DNA from: an uncultured Akkermansia sp.
GTDB lineage: Bacteria > Verrucomicrobiota > Verrucomicrobiia > Verrucomicrobiales > Akkermansiaceae
NCBI GenBank assembly: GCA_949296365.1
Contig: CASFPZ010000012.1
Coordinates: 1-54,301, forward strand
Length of the DNA stretch: 54,301 nucleotides
Reading direction: 5' to 3'
Each line of letters starts with the position of its first letter. Position 1 is the first letter of the stretch. Shown here one piece after another: positions 9,481-17,435 of the stretch. Under the pieces are notes generated by a model that saw only the letters and a list, made by a program, of their open reading frames with translations, was not told the DNA's origin and ran no database searches. Both the position numbers and the translations under genes were made by a program.

Positions 9481-10374
9481 ATGACGACTGTGCAGCATCA
9501 AAAGAAGACTATCCGGCTTGTGTACCCGCAGTGGCAAGGTGGATCGATTGATCGATGGGTGCCTGAGGTGGAGGATCCTGACGAGGTGGCGCGTGGCTAT
9601 GCCCTGGGAGCACAGTTGCTGAATTTTTTAGCGCCGTTGGCACGGAACCAGGAGACATGGACCGTGCCGATTGAGATGGAGAAGGGCGAGCGCACGATTG
9701 TGGACGGAGTGTGGGATCGCGATGCGCTCGTGCGGCAGACGAAAGCAGCCTTGGCCATGCTGGAGGTAGCCCAGCCGGATCGGATCGTGACCTTGGGGGG
9801 CGAGTGTTCTGCGAGCGTGGCGCCGTTTACCTATTTGGCTCGGCGGTATGCTGGCGATGTGGCAATGGTGTGGATTGATGCACATCCGGACATTACGTTG
9901 CCTGGAGACGAGTACGCCGGATACCACGCGATGGCGGCGGCAGCTTGCATGGGCTTTGGCGAATCGAAACTGATGAGCCTGTTGCCAGCGCGGATTGCGC
10001 CAGAGAACATCCTGATGGTGGGGTTGCGCGATTGGGAACGCGAAGAAATTCGAGTGCGACAACAGGAGTATGGCATTGATTTTGTAACCTCGGAGAGACT
10101 GGAAAGGGACAGCTACGAGGTCATCCGCTGGCTGCAGGAGTGCCCGGCATCGCACGTGCTCGTACATTTCGATATGGACGTGCTGGATCCGGCGGAGATT
10201 TTGGCGGCGGTGGGCGCCGTGCCGGGCGGCATGAGCCTGGCGAGCGTGACACGCCTGATTCGCGATATTGCGGCGGAAAAAGAGTTGGTGGGGTTAACAG
10301 TGGCGGAGCCGATGCCGAGGACGGCGATTCGACTGAGGGCTATGTTGGCGAAGTTGCCGCTGATGCAAGATTGA
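9481..10374 (+). CDS. Arginase/agmatinase-fold metallohydrolase
   Basis: A 297-residue ureohydrolase-fold protein. Metal-binding signatures are present: GGECS at 106-110, DAHPD at 133-137 and DMDVLDP at 231-237. These supply Asp133, His135, Asp137, Asp231 and Asp233, expected to hold a two-manganese site. The first motif, normally GGDHS in arginases, has Cys109 in place of the metal-binding His. This variant is seen in uncharacterised arginase-like subfamilies, so an arginine substrate should not be assumed; agmatine, guanidino or formimino compounds are possible. No neighbouring urea, polyamine or ornithine gene helps. It lies 113 bp after the GH95-like gene and 25 bp before the PH-domain gene. 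Confidence 0.85.
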   Translation: MTTVQHQKKTIRLVYPQWQGGSIDRWVPEVEDPDEVARGYALGAQLLNFLAPLARNQETWTVPIEMEKGERTIVDGVWDRDALVRQTKAALAMLEVAQPDRIVTLGGECSASVAPFTYLARRYAGDVAMVWIDAHPDITLPGDEYAGYHAMAAAACMGFGESKLMSLLPARIAPENILMVGLRDWEREEIRVRQQEYGIDFVTSERLERDSYEVIRWLQECPASHVLVHFDMDVLDPAEILAAVGAVPGGMSLASVTRLIRDIAAEKELVGLTVAEPMPRTAIRLRAMLAKLPLMQD

Positions 10375-10399
10375 TTTTTAACACAAACGAAAGGAATAT

Positions 10400-10771
10400 A
10401 TGATTGATTTTGAAGGTGGTTTTTTCAAGCTCTCTCCCGTGGATCCATCGGAGGTTCAGGGGCTTGTTGGCCCTCTGTTGATAGAAGGGGAGTATATTGT
10501 GGCGGCATTCAAAGATATCCGCGACTCGATCGTCTTTACGACTAAACGTATCATTTCAGTCAATGTCAAGGGATTGACTGGCAAAAAAGTCGACTTTACG
10601 AGTTTGCCCTACAACAAGATTCAGATGTACTCTGTGGAAACCAGCGGGCATTTTGACCGCGACTGCGAGTTGGATTTCGTGTTCAGTGGGTTGGGGACGA
10701 TTCGGTTTGAATTGACGCGCGGATGCGACGTTGTGCAATTGAACCGGATCATCAGCCAATTTATCTTGTAA
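10400..10771 (+). CDS. Bacterial PH-domain protein
   Basis: A single-domain protein of 123 residues with the look of the bPH_1 (YokE-like) family. It has a beta-rich fold with DSIVFTTKRIISVNVKGLTGKKVDFTSLPYNKI at about residues 40-72 (typical 'switch on, rewritten strand, then R-I' pattern) and an amphipathic C-terminal helix (CDVVQLNRIISQFIL). No signal peptide or membrane helix. The start has a good ribosome binding site (AAGGA, about 6 bases upstream). Bacterial PH domains of this type are cytosolic and form rings; their roles are mostly unknown. It could be co-transcribed with the arginase-fold gene 25 bp upstream. Confidence 0.75.
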   Translation: MIDFEGGFFKLSPVDPSEVQGLVGPLLIEGEYIVAAFKDIRDSIVFTTKRIISVNVKGLTGKKVDFTSLPYNKIQMYSVETSGHFDRDCELDFVFSGLGTIRFELTRGCDVVQLNRIISQFIL

Positions 10772-10802
10772 GTGGCGGGACGACGGGCGAAGACGGCTGC
10801 CG

Positions 10803-12323
10803 ATGAAACACGAATTCATCATGCGCTATGTCGCGCCTCTGTGCGTTGGGGTTTCTTATCTGGCCTTGTCGCGGGCGGCGAGCAGGTTCCGGAAACCCCA
10901 TGTCGTGGTGTTTGCTGTAGACTCGCTGGGACAACAAGATTCCTCTGTGCCGCTGTGGGCCCGCCCAGGAGGCGTGCCGGAGGCGACGAAACTGAACCGG
11001 TTTTACCGGACGCCTCATATGGAGCGTCTGGCGGCAGCGGGCGTGCGTTTTGGGGAGGCCTATGGCGGAATCAATGGGGAAACAGGGTGGTTTTCTCTGA
11101 TGACAGGGCTGGATCCTGCGCGGAGAGGCTTGGTTGGGCAGGAACTAGAACTGCCGTTGCCGGAGATGGAGGCGCCGGACTTTGCTGAGACAGGCTGGCG
11201 TGGGCGGTACAATCTGTTGCCGCAGGTGATGAAAAAAGCAGGTTACCAGACGCTGTGCGCGGGGGTGCCTGAGGAGGATCCCGCCTGGTTGAGGACGGAG
11301 TTTGACCATGCGTTGGTGCTGGAAGACACGCGAGGAATGGGGCGGACAGTGATGACTTGTGCCGAACGGAATTGTCCGCTTTTTGCCTGTGTGCGCGTGG
11401 GAATGGAGGAATGGACGAAAGCTCAGCAGCCGACGGAGGCAGAAAAGGAGCGCATGTTGGCGAGGATGCCAGACTTTGGCGAGGGGATTCAGGTGGATTG
11501 CGAGCAGTTGGTGCGCTATGCGCTGGCAGTCGAGCGAATGGACGCGCTGTTGGGCCGGTGGATGAAGTACATGGAGCGACATAGCGGAGGGCGGAGAACG
11601 TTGGTCATTTTCACAGGATTGAGTGGGAGCGACGCGCCTATCCAAAAGAGCCGGGCCGGGAATGTCGCCTGGGGCGAACAAGTTGGTGCGGTAGAACCAT
11701 TGCGAGGACGCGAATTCTCGCGATACGAGGGAGGCGGGCGAGTGCCGATGATCGTGGCCTGGCTGGATAGCGATCGGCGGCGGGCGGTGGAACCAGCGGA
11801 GAGAATGTTGCCGATGACTCCTGGGGCGTTTCAGTCGGCGATTGTCTCGCTGCAGGACGTGTTGCCGACGCTGGCCGCGTTGGCAGAACGGCGGTTGATG
11901 GGGCAGGTAGACGGCTATGATTTGGCGGATTTGCTAAGCGGGGAGCGGCAAAGCGAACGCCCGCCGTGGGTTGTGAGACATTTCCCGCTGTCGCATCCGA
12001 ACGGGCGGTTTTATTCTACGCTGCGCATTCGGGAGTGGAAGGTCATTTACAATTATTACGACGACTATGTAGAGACAGGGGAACCAGCGTGGCAGTTGTT
12101 CAACTTAGAGGAAGATCCATCCGAGAGCTACAATTTGGCAGAACAACCGGAATACCGGAAATTGCTGGAAACGATGGCCTGCAAACTCGCAACGTACCTG
12201 GGAACGATTGAGGCGCCTTTGCCGCAGTTGACCGACCCGCGTTGCCCGAGAGTGAATGGACGTCGGCAAGCGTTAGGGCCAGCCTCGATTCGCTTGCCCG
12301 GGGAAATGCACGCGGGAGGCTGA
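10803..12323 (+). CDS. Sulfatase-fold protein lacking the catalytic cysteine (probable pseudoenzyme)
   Basis: A 506-residue protein with alkaline-phosphatase/sulfatase layout. It has an N-terminal export signal, a first strand KPHVVVFAVDSLG, a TPHMERLAAAGVRFGEAY helix-strand, an SLMTGLDPARRGL segment, and the characteristic C-terminal subdomain (REWKVIYNYYDDY, LFNLEEDPSESYNLAEQPEY). Aligning the T-G of LMTG with the CxPSR-xxLxTG consensus puts Gly92 where the formylglycine cysteine (or Ser) belongs and Trp96 in place of the essential Arg. The usual DD metal pair is DS (40-41), and the FTSDNG metal motif reads FTGLSGSD. The reading frame is full length with normal codons, so this looks like a maintained, catalytically altered protein rather than a decaying gene. 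Substrate and role unknown. Confidence 0.8.
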   Translation: MKHEFIMRYVAPLCVGVSYLALSRAASRFRKPHVVVFAVDSLGQQDSSVPLWARPGGVPEATKLNRFYRTPHMERLAAAGVRFGEAYGGINGETGWFSLMTGLDPARRGLVGQELELPLPEMEAPDFAETGWRGRYNLLPQVMKKAGYQTLCAGVPEEDPAWLRTEFDHALVLEDTRGMGRTVMTCAERNCPLFACVRVGMEEWTKAQQPTEAEKERMLARMPDFGEGIQVDCEQLVRYALAVERMDALLGRWMKYMERHSGGRRTLVIFTGLSGSDAPIQKSRAGNVAWGEQVGAVEPLRGREFSRYEGGGRVPMIVAWLDSDRRRAVEPAERMLPMTPGAFQSAIVSLQDVLPTLAALAERRLMGQVDGYDLADLLSGERQSERPPWVVRHFPLSHPNGRFYSTLRIREWKVIYNYYDDYVETGEPAWQLFNLEEDPSESYNLAEQPEYRKLLETMACKLATYLGTIEAPLPQLTDPRCPRVNGRRQALGPASIRLPGEMHAGG

Positions 12324-12360
12324 TAGAGGAATCGCCTAAACATAGGATAGGAAAAGACTT

Positions 12361-13428
12361 ATGATTCGAGAGTTAGAAGTTAGCGGATTTACCGTGTTCC
12401 CCGAGAAGGTGTTTTTTTCATTTGCGCCAGGCATCAACGTTGTCGTGGGAGGTAATGATTCTGGCAAGAGCCATTTGTTGAAGTTGTGTTATTCGCTGAC
12501 CAAATGGAGCGCTGAAGGGGGCAAGAAGTCGCTGCCCGATCGTTGGGCGGAGGAGCATCGGCTCCGCAAGGACTTGATGCGCGTGTTTGCATCGAGGAAT
12601 TTGTCTGCCCTGACGGCTCAAAACCGAGGTAACGGACTGGCAAACGTACGGGCGGTGATGGCTTCGCCGGGAACTCCGGAGAATTTGGGGCAACTGCGGT
12701 TTCGCTTTCACTCGAACGACGAGGAGGCCGGATTGAGTATCGAGGAAATGCCGAAGCGTTTTTTGGACATTCCGGTAGCGTTTTTGACTGCGCGGGAGGT
12801 GTTTGCGATTTTCCCAAGCTTTGTGCAATTGGGGGCAAAATTCCCCGAAGCGTTGGACGGGGCTTGTTGGGATTTGTGCCGAGCCTTGGAACGCCCGGCT
12901 CGAGAGGGCGAGATGGAGCGTCCGCTAATCCAAGTGCGCAAGATTTTGTGGAATATTTTGGCTGGAAAAGCGATTTTGCGGGACGGAAGGTTTTATTTGA
13001 GTCGGCCGGGGCAGAAGTTGATGGAAATGAGTTTGGTGGCGGAGGGATTTAAGCGTCTGGGGATGCTTGACTATCTGATTGCGAACCGAACGGTACGCGG
13101 CGGAAGTGTCTTGTTTTGGGATGAGCCGGAGATGAATTTGAATGCGATTCACCTGCCGATGTTGGGGAAGGTCTTGATTGGGCTGGCGCAAGCTGGCGTG
13201 CAGATGGTGCTCTCGACGCACAGTCTTTTCCTGTTGAGAGAGTTGACGATTCAGCTGGCAGAAATGACCAACGAAACGCTGAGCCGTCGCTTTTTCGGGC
13301 TGAACGCACAGCATGAACACGCTCGAGGCGTATCCGTCAGCAGCGGCGATTCTCTGGACGACATTGGGCCGATCGAATCACTCGAGGCCGAAATTGCCCA
13401 GGCGGACCGGTATTTGAAACTTTCATGA
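12361..13428 (+). CDS. AAA_21/OLD-like ATPase of a two-gene ATPase-nuclease module
   Basis: A 355-residue ABC-class P-loop ATPase of the type found in RecF/OLD-like and abortive-infection proteins. Walker A is GGNDSGKS (30-37). Walker B is VLFWDEPEMNLN (about 248-259), with the catalytic Glu after the Asp. A switch-II-like STHS is at about 284-287. The middle (90-240) is helical and carries no recognisable extra domain. No membrane segment. Its TGA stop overlaps the ATG of the next gene (ATGA), so the two are translationally coupled. Such ATPases in defence islands commonly sense or load onto nucleic acid and control an attached nuclease. Here the role is inferred from the neighbour and the adjoining restriction-modification remnants. 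Confidence 0.85.
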   Translation: MIRELEVSGFTVFPEKVFFSFAPGINVVVGGNDSGKSHLLKLCYSLTKWSAEGGKKSLPDRWAEEHRLRKDLMRVFASRNLSALTAQNRGNGLANVRAVMASPGTPENLGQLRFRFHSNDEEAGLSIEEMPKRFLDIPVAFLTAREVFAIFPSFVQLGAKFPEALDGACWDLCRALERPAREGEMERPLIQVRKILWNILAGKAILRDGRFYLSRPGQKLMEMSLVAEGFKRLGMLDYLIANRTVRGGSVLFWDEPEMNLNAIHLPMLGKVLIGLAQAGVQMVLSTHSLFLLRELTIQLAEMTNETLSRRFFGLNAQHEHARGVSVSSGDSLDDIGPIESLEAEIAQADRYLKLS

Positions 13429-14168
13429 GCGACGCGAAGAACAGATCGTTTGTCGAGGGAATCCATCGTTTTTCGATCGACCCGGGTTACGTTGTGTGCC
13501 GGATCGAGTGTTCGCCGTTTTATGCCTGTCGGACTCAAAACTTTTGCGGTGGGTGTAAAGAAATGGATTTTTTGCTGTACCATCCAGAGAAGCGAGAATT
13601 GTGGTTGATCGAGGTGAAAGACTACCGCTTTGACGCGCGGCCCAAGGTGAAGGAATTAATCCATGCGTTGTGTAGGAAGGTGCGGGATACGTTGTTTTTG
13701 TTGCGGGCAGCGTCGTTGTGTTGTCCGGAAGAAGAACCATTGGAGGGAATTTCGCTGCGGGAGTTTGCGAGGCTGAGCGAACAGGCAAGGACCATTCGCC
13801 TCGCCTTCCTGATGGAGATGGGCACGGACAAACTTTTCCCGCAGGGAACGTTGCTGGCGAATATTCGTGCGATTTTGTTGCGGCACATGAAATTCATTGA
13901 CCCAGACCTCGTCTGTGCGCCGATTACGTATCCGGGGAGGATTGGCCCGTGGTTCGTCACCTCAGCACATGGGGATGTCAGCAAACGAGTCGAAGCCCGC
14001 CGCAAAAAACGTGAAAACAGCAAAGAACAAATACCAGGAATGCGCCCAGCGTCACCCAAAACCAATCAGGAAACTGACAAGCGTCCCTTACCATTGTGGA
14101 AACGACGGCAAATGGAACGTGAACAAGGCCAAAAGGGCAATCACGAATCGCGTCGCAAAGGAAGGTAA
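13425..14168 (+). CDS. PD-(D/E)XK nuclease-like partner of the ATPase
   Basis: A 247-residue protein overlapping the ATPase gene by four bases. Residues 44-68 read as a restriction-endonuclease core: Asp48 (MDFLLY), then Glu63 and Lys65 in LWLIEVKDYR, the D-x14-E-x-K spacing of PD-(D/E)XK enzymes. Just before it is a cysteine-rich stretch with Cys25, Cys29, Cys35, Cys41 and Cys44 that could bind zinc or an Fe-S cluster. A helical middle part follows, and the C-terminal tail (about 195-247) is very basic (RRKKRE, WKRRQMERE), suited to binding nucleic acid. I know no named family for the full protein. The most likely role is a DNA or RNA nuclease effector regulated by the upstream ATPase. The catalytic motif is visible, but function is inference. 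Confidence 0.7.
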   Translation: MSDAKNRSFVEGIHRFSIDPGYVVCRIECSPFYACRTQNFCGGCKEMDFLLYHPEKRELWLIEVKDYRFDARPKVKELIHALCRKVRDTLFLLRAASLCCPEEEPLEGISLREFARLSEQARTIRLAFLMEMGTDKLFPQGTLLANIRAILLRHMKFIDPDLVCAPITYPGRIGPWFVTSAHGDVSKRVEARRKKRENSKEQIPGMRPASPKTNQETDKRPLPLWKRRQMEREQGQKGNHESRRKGR

Positions 14169-14353
14169 TAAACCAAGACTTGATTGAAGCACTCTCGGTT
14201 TGGAAAGCAGGCTTGTATCCGAATATAGACAGTTCGGAAAAATGAACTCCATCGCTCATTGTTGTTGCCGATTGATGACAAAAATAACGAGAAATGTTTT
14301 GTAGGGTACGAATGAACTGAATTAATCGACAAAATGGAGAAGTTGCGCCTAAC

Positions 14354-14599
14354 TTAATTTCCTTGCTTGTAGGCATTGTAAGGGGAGAGATTTTTATGCA
14401 ATCCCAAAGAAGATAGGCGCACTATTTGATTCTCGCCCAATTCGTCTTCGAGTTTGCCTGGTAATGCCTTGTAATTAAACCCTGTACCAGTATCCCATCG
14501 CACAAAGAGACGGCGTACCATCATCTCAATGCTGGTATCCTTGCTCCTAATATGGAACATGATTTTACTTCTCCGGTCAGAAGAGATCGTATCAGCCAT
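14354..14599 (-). pseudogene. vsr: vsr (very-short-patch mismatch endonuclease), internally deleted
   Basis: The 81-residue frame begins like Vsr (RSKIMFHIRSKDTSIEMMVRRLF, then FNYKALPGK) but jumps at about residue 50 straight to a C-terminal end (LEDELGENQIVRLSSLGL). The central part of the family, which carries the Asp after PGKP, the zinc ligands and the GCFWH motif, is absent. That is a loss of about 70 residues, in frame. Vsr proteins repair T:G mismatches made by deamination of 5-methylcytosine and are commonly encoded beside C5-methyltransferases. Here the ATG overlaps the endonuclease stop (TAATG). The product cannot be active as Vsr. Confidence 0.75.
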
Positions 14600-15479
14600 T
14601 ATACAGCCAAATCCAGCGGGAGATCAGAAATATCTTTCAGCCGCTTTCCTTGAACTAGTGTTTCTAAGGTTTCGGCTGCATCCTCAGACCCTACTTTTTT
14701 TACAGCACGAATCAGCTCATAAAGGGCAAAGTGATAAACGCAGTCAATATCACCCGTTCCTAAAGCAAGAGAGGCAAGCCGGTTGGGCATCGGCTCTGCT
14801 GTCACGACAACAATGTGGGGTAGATGTCCCTTCCTATTGCGAATTAAATTCAATGCTTCAGTCCGGCTATTTTGTGCCCGGTCACTCCGCATGGTGTACT
14901 TAGCAGATACACTGGCGTGGAGTAACGGTTTTCCTCCGTTTGCTTTGCGAATATCCGCCATTTTGCTCACAGCACCATCAACGATGTACTGGGCCTCGTT
15001 GAGTTCGCTATCCTCATACAGGTCACGGTAAATAACCACATCGGGTGCAACTAAGTAATCATTCCCCAATGCAGCGGCCAACTGAGCGTTCTGCGCTGTA
15101 AGTTCATTCAAGTATGCCAGATGCTCATACTGGGCAAAATCGCTGGTTTTTAGCTTGTTATTATTGCCGAGCTTAGTATCGTCCAGCGCCCAGGACGAAG
15201 GTTTTGGAGATAGGGAAAGGTTTCCCGCAAGAAATCCGTAGTCAAAGTCTCAAATTGCTTGCCAAGCGTCTGGCCAGAAATTTTATCAACCATTGAAACC
15301 GCATGCTGTTGTTCCTCTACCAGAATATCAACAATTCTACGGGCAATCGCCTTGGAACCCCGGCTACTTGTATCGGCGTTGGAGGCCATACCAGCTGAGG
15401 TCAGAGTCAGCGTATTCGTTTCAAATAACTGCTTGTGAAAGTGAAATCTCGCGTTTGCAATCAGCGCATCCATACTCAA
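14599..15479 (-). pseudogene. NgoMIV-type type II restriction endonuclease, frameshifted
   Basis: Two frames together make one NgoMIV-family enzyme of about 293 residues (NgoMIV, 286, cuts GCCGGC). The first, 15479 to about 15180, ends LQNLRPGRW then runs to a stop. The second continues LGNNNKLKTSDFAQYEHL to the C-terminus KRLKDISDLPLDLAV. The C-terminal half matches the remembered family sequence very closely, including the active-site segment HASVSAKYTMRSDRAQN and LPHIVVVTAEP. Restoring one base after the TGG codon near 15182 rejoins the frames with no length difference to NgoMIV, so a single-base deletion is the simplest cause (or a sequencing error). The start overlaps the end of the methyltransferase by 59 bp. 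Confidence 0.85.
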
Positions 15480-16395
15480 GACACTCCTTAATTTTTTCTC
15501 CTACTGCTCGGGCAACCGGGGGGGGGAAGGCATTCCCAATCATACGACACGCCACAGTTTTCCGCTTGCCAAAACTCCATGTGTCTGGAAATCCCTGAAT
15601 CCTGGCCATCATCCGGCTTGTCAAGCGGGGCATTCCCTCGAATCCGGCAGTCGGCGCTTCGTTGGCAATCCCACGGCCATCAATTCCGAGTTCTGCCCAT
15701 GCGTTTCTGGCCCGTGTGGGGCCGAGATCGGGGCCTCCATGTTTCTTCGAACCTCCTACTAAGGTAGGGGCAATCCGGCCAGCGTGAGCGGCCCATTCCT
15801 TTGCTTTCTCCCATCTGTTTTCAGCCATTAAGTCATACAACACTTTTCCAACCGTGGGTGTACTGTCTGGCTTTTCTTCGGGATATGCAAACACACCAAT
15901 TTGATCTTTCCGTATCCCTACAATAACAACTCTTGGCCGTAGCTTCGGAACACCAAAGTTGGAGGCGTTGAGTAGCTTAAGGTGAGTGACATAGCCCAAT
16001 TTCTTAATTTCGGAGAAGATATGTTCTCTGTACTCCTCAAATCCAGGGTTCAGGAACCCACGCACATTTTCCAACATGACTGCTCTTGGCCTAATTTCCT
16101 CAATAAGCCGGATCGCTTCAGGGAACAAGTCGCGTTCATCATCCTTTCCAAGTTGCTTGCCAGCAACAGAAAAGGGAGGGCAAGGAACGCCGCCGGCAAG
16201 TAAATCTACGCCCCTATAGGGACGCCCATCAAAGTTGTGGACATCGGTACAAATAACATTCCATTCGGGGCGGTTTTCTTTCAAAACTTTGCAATAATCA
16301 GCTTCATATTCCACAAGAGCGACATGGACAAAGCCCGCCATAGCAAGGCCAAGAGCCAGTCCTCCTGCTCCGGCACAGATTTCAACGCAAGTCAA
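15421..16395 (-). CDS. DNA (cytosine-5-)methyltransferase, M.NgoMIV-like
   Basis: A C5-methyltransferase of about 324 residues with motif I (EICAGAGGLALGL), motif IV catalytic loop (GGVPCPPFS, nucleophile Cys), motif VI (MLENV), motif VIII-like RPRVVIVG, and motifs IX/X (RMMARIQGFPDTW, RMIGNAFPPPVA). Paired with the NgoMIV-type endonuclease, its target is probably GCCGGC. The start is odd. A good ribosome binding site (AGGAGA, 9-base spacer) precedes an ATG at 16405-16407 whose next in-frame codon is TAG; the frame then continues CAA CCA TTG ACT TGC. Given here is the TTG at 16393-16395, which is 21 bases from the SD. Either expression is crippled by a nonsense mutation at codon 2, or the TTG rescues it. 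All catalytic motifs are intact. Confidence 0.88.
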   Translation of the reverse strand: MTCVEICAGAGGLALGLAMAGFVHVALVEYEADYCKVLKENRPEWNVICTDVHNFDGRPYRGVDLLAGGVPCPPFSVAGKQLGKDDERDLFPEAIRLIEEIRPRAVMLENVRGFLNPGFEEYREHIFSEIKKLGYVTHLKLLNASNFGVPKLRPRVVIVGIRKDQIGVFAYPEEKPDSTPTVGKVLYDLMAENRWEKAKEWAAHAGRIAPTLVGGSKKHGGPDLGPTRARNAWAELGIDGRGIANEAPTAGFEGMPRLTSRMMARIQGFPDTWSFGKRKTVACRMIGNAFPPPVARAVGEKIKECLEYGCADCKREISLSQAVI

Positions 16396-16453
16396 TGGTT
16401 GCTACATAAATTGATCTCTCCTGGTAGTTCCGCAAAACGGGAAAACTTTTGTG

Positions 16454-16639
16454 TTATTCGGGTTCACCAATGTCAGTAAACTCCATAATTTCGCCTATAT
16501 CACAAGATAAGGTGTGACAGATTTTATGCAGGCTTTCTATGGAAACAAACTCGTTTCGTTCCATTTTCGCCCAAAAATTAAAGCTGATGCCAGCCACATC
16601 TTTTAGGTCGGTTCGATTCATTTTCTTATCTATCAGCAT
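16454..16639 (-). CDS. Xre/Cro-type controller protein of the restriction module, N-terminus lost
   Basis: A 61-residue helix-turn-helix protein of the HTH_26 type (LKDVAGISFNFWAKMERNEFVSIESLHKICHTLSCDIGEIMEF). Relatives begin M-I/V-SYDKLWKMLIDKKMN. In this sequence the codons for VSYDKLWK are present upstream of Met (16639), but the next codon 5' is TAG with no start between. Another frame reads ATG ATA AGT TAT immediately there, which would fit loss of one copy of a 10-bp tandem repeat. The first helix is therefore probably missing. Such proteins regulate restriction-modification genes or act as general small repressors. It is upstream of, and co-directional with, the methyltransferase. Confidence 0.65.
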   Translation of the reverse strand: MLIDKKMNRTDLKDVAGISFNFWAKMERNEFVSIESLHKICHTLSCDIGEIMEFTDIGEPE

Positions 16640-16789
16640 TTTCCATAACTTATCATAGCTAACCTACATAACGAAATTTCCATTCGTTGTCGAATTCATT
16701 TTTATTATAGGGATGTTCTACAAATTAATCGATTGCAAGTCAATGGAATAAGGCTTAAATTCTCCCCCAGAAGAGGGAAGAAATGAAGA

Positions 16790-17435
16790 AGGCTCACCAA
16801 TACCGTCAGCAACAAGAAGGAGCAGGGGTATTTGAAATCTCGGACACTCTCAAGACTTTCTCAAAATTGGGTAATTCTCTAGAGGCCATATCCCAGTATG
16901 TAGATTTCGAGCTGTTCCGCCCGAGTTAGAGCGAGATCTCCAAAGAGAGAAACGTAAAAGCAAAGCAGGCCGCCGTCCAATTGATCCAGTCCTGATGGTT
17001 TAAGGTTCTGTTTGTCCAACGCATTTACGGTTTGAGCGACGAGTAGACGGAGTATCAAATAAAAGACCGCATGAGCTTTCGCGAGTTTATTGGAGTGGAA
17101 AGCGTATTGGACGTGCTCGATGCTAGAACAGTGTGGAAATATCGTAATGACCTGAGCCACAATGGAGTATATGATATGTTATTCAAGCATTTCTACGAGT
17201 ATCTCGAGAGCCAGGGATTGATACTTCACTCGGGAAAAATCATTGACGCTAGTTTTATGGTAAATCCTCGGCAGCGTAATACCCGCCAGGAAAATGCCGT
17301 GATTAAATCGGGCTGCGGTGAAAGCCTGTGGAAGGAGCAACCCCACAAGAAATGCCATAAGGACATAGATGCTCGTCGGGTGAAGAAAGGCGACGAGAGA
17401 TTCTTGGATACAAGAATCATATGAAGGTGTTTCTG
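16790..17435 (+). mobile_element. IS5-family transposase remnant
   Basis: Pieces of one DDE transposase appear in successive frames: SKLGNSLEAISQYVDFELFRP, then after a one-base loss ELERDLQREKRKSKAGRRPIDPVLM, then after a one-base gain KVLFVQRIYGLSDE. A TAG stands where Gln is expected, followed by TEYQIKDRMSFREFIGVESVLDV. A long intact piece runs to DIDARRVKKGDERF (17071-17402), and another one-base loss precedes GYKNH. That gives at least three frameshifts and one nonsense codon, and the C-terminal catalytic part is missing. No terminal inverted repeats were identified. The element is dead; it marks the edge of the mobile restriction region next to guaA. Confidence 0.8.

Noticed and set aside
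14354..17435. TAG recoded as glutamine throughout the restriction module
   Set aside because: Only the methyltransferase codon 2 and one transposase codon fit. The controller case is better explained by a repeat deletion, and the module is decaying, so ordinary C-to-T nonsense mutations suffice.
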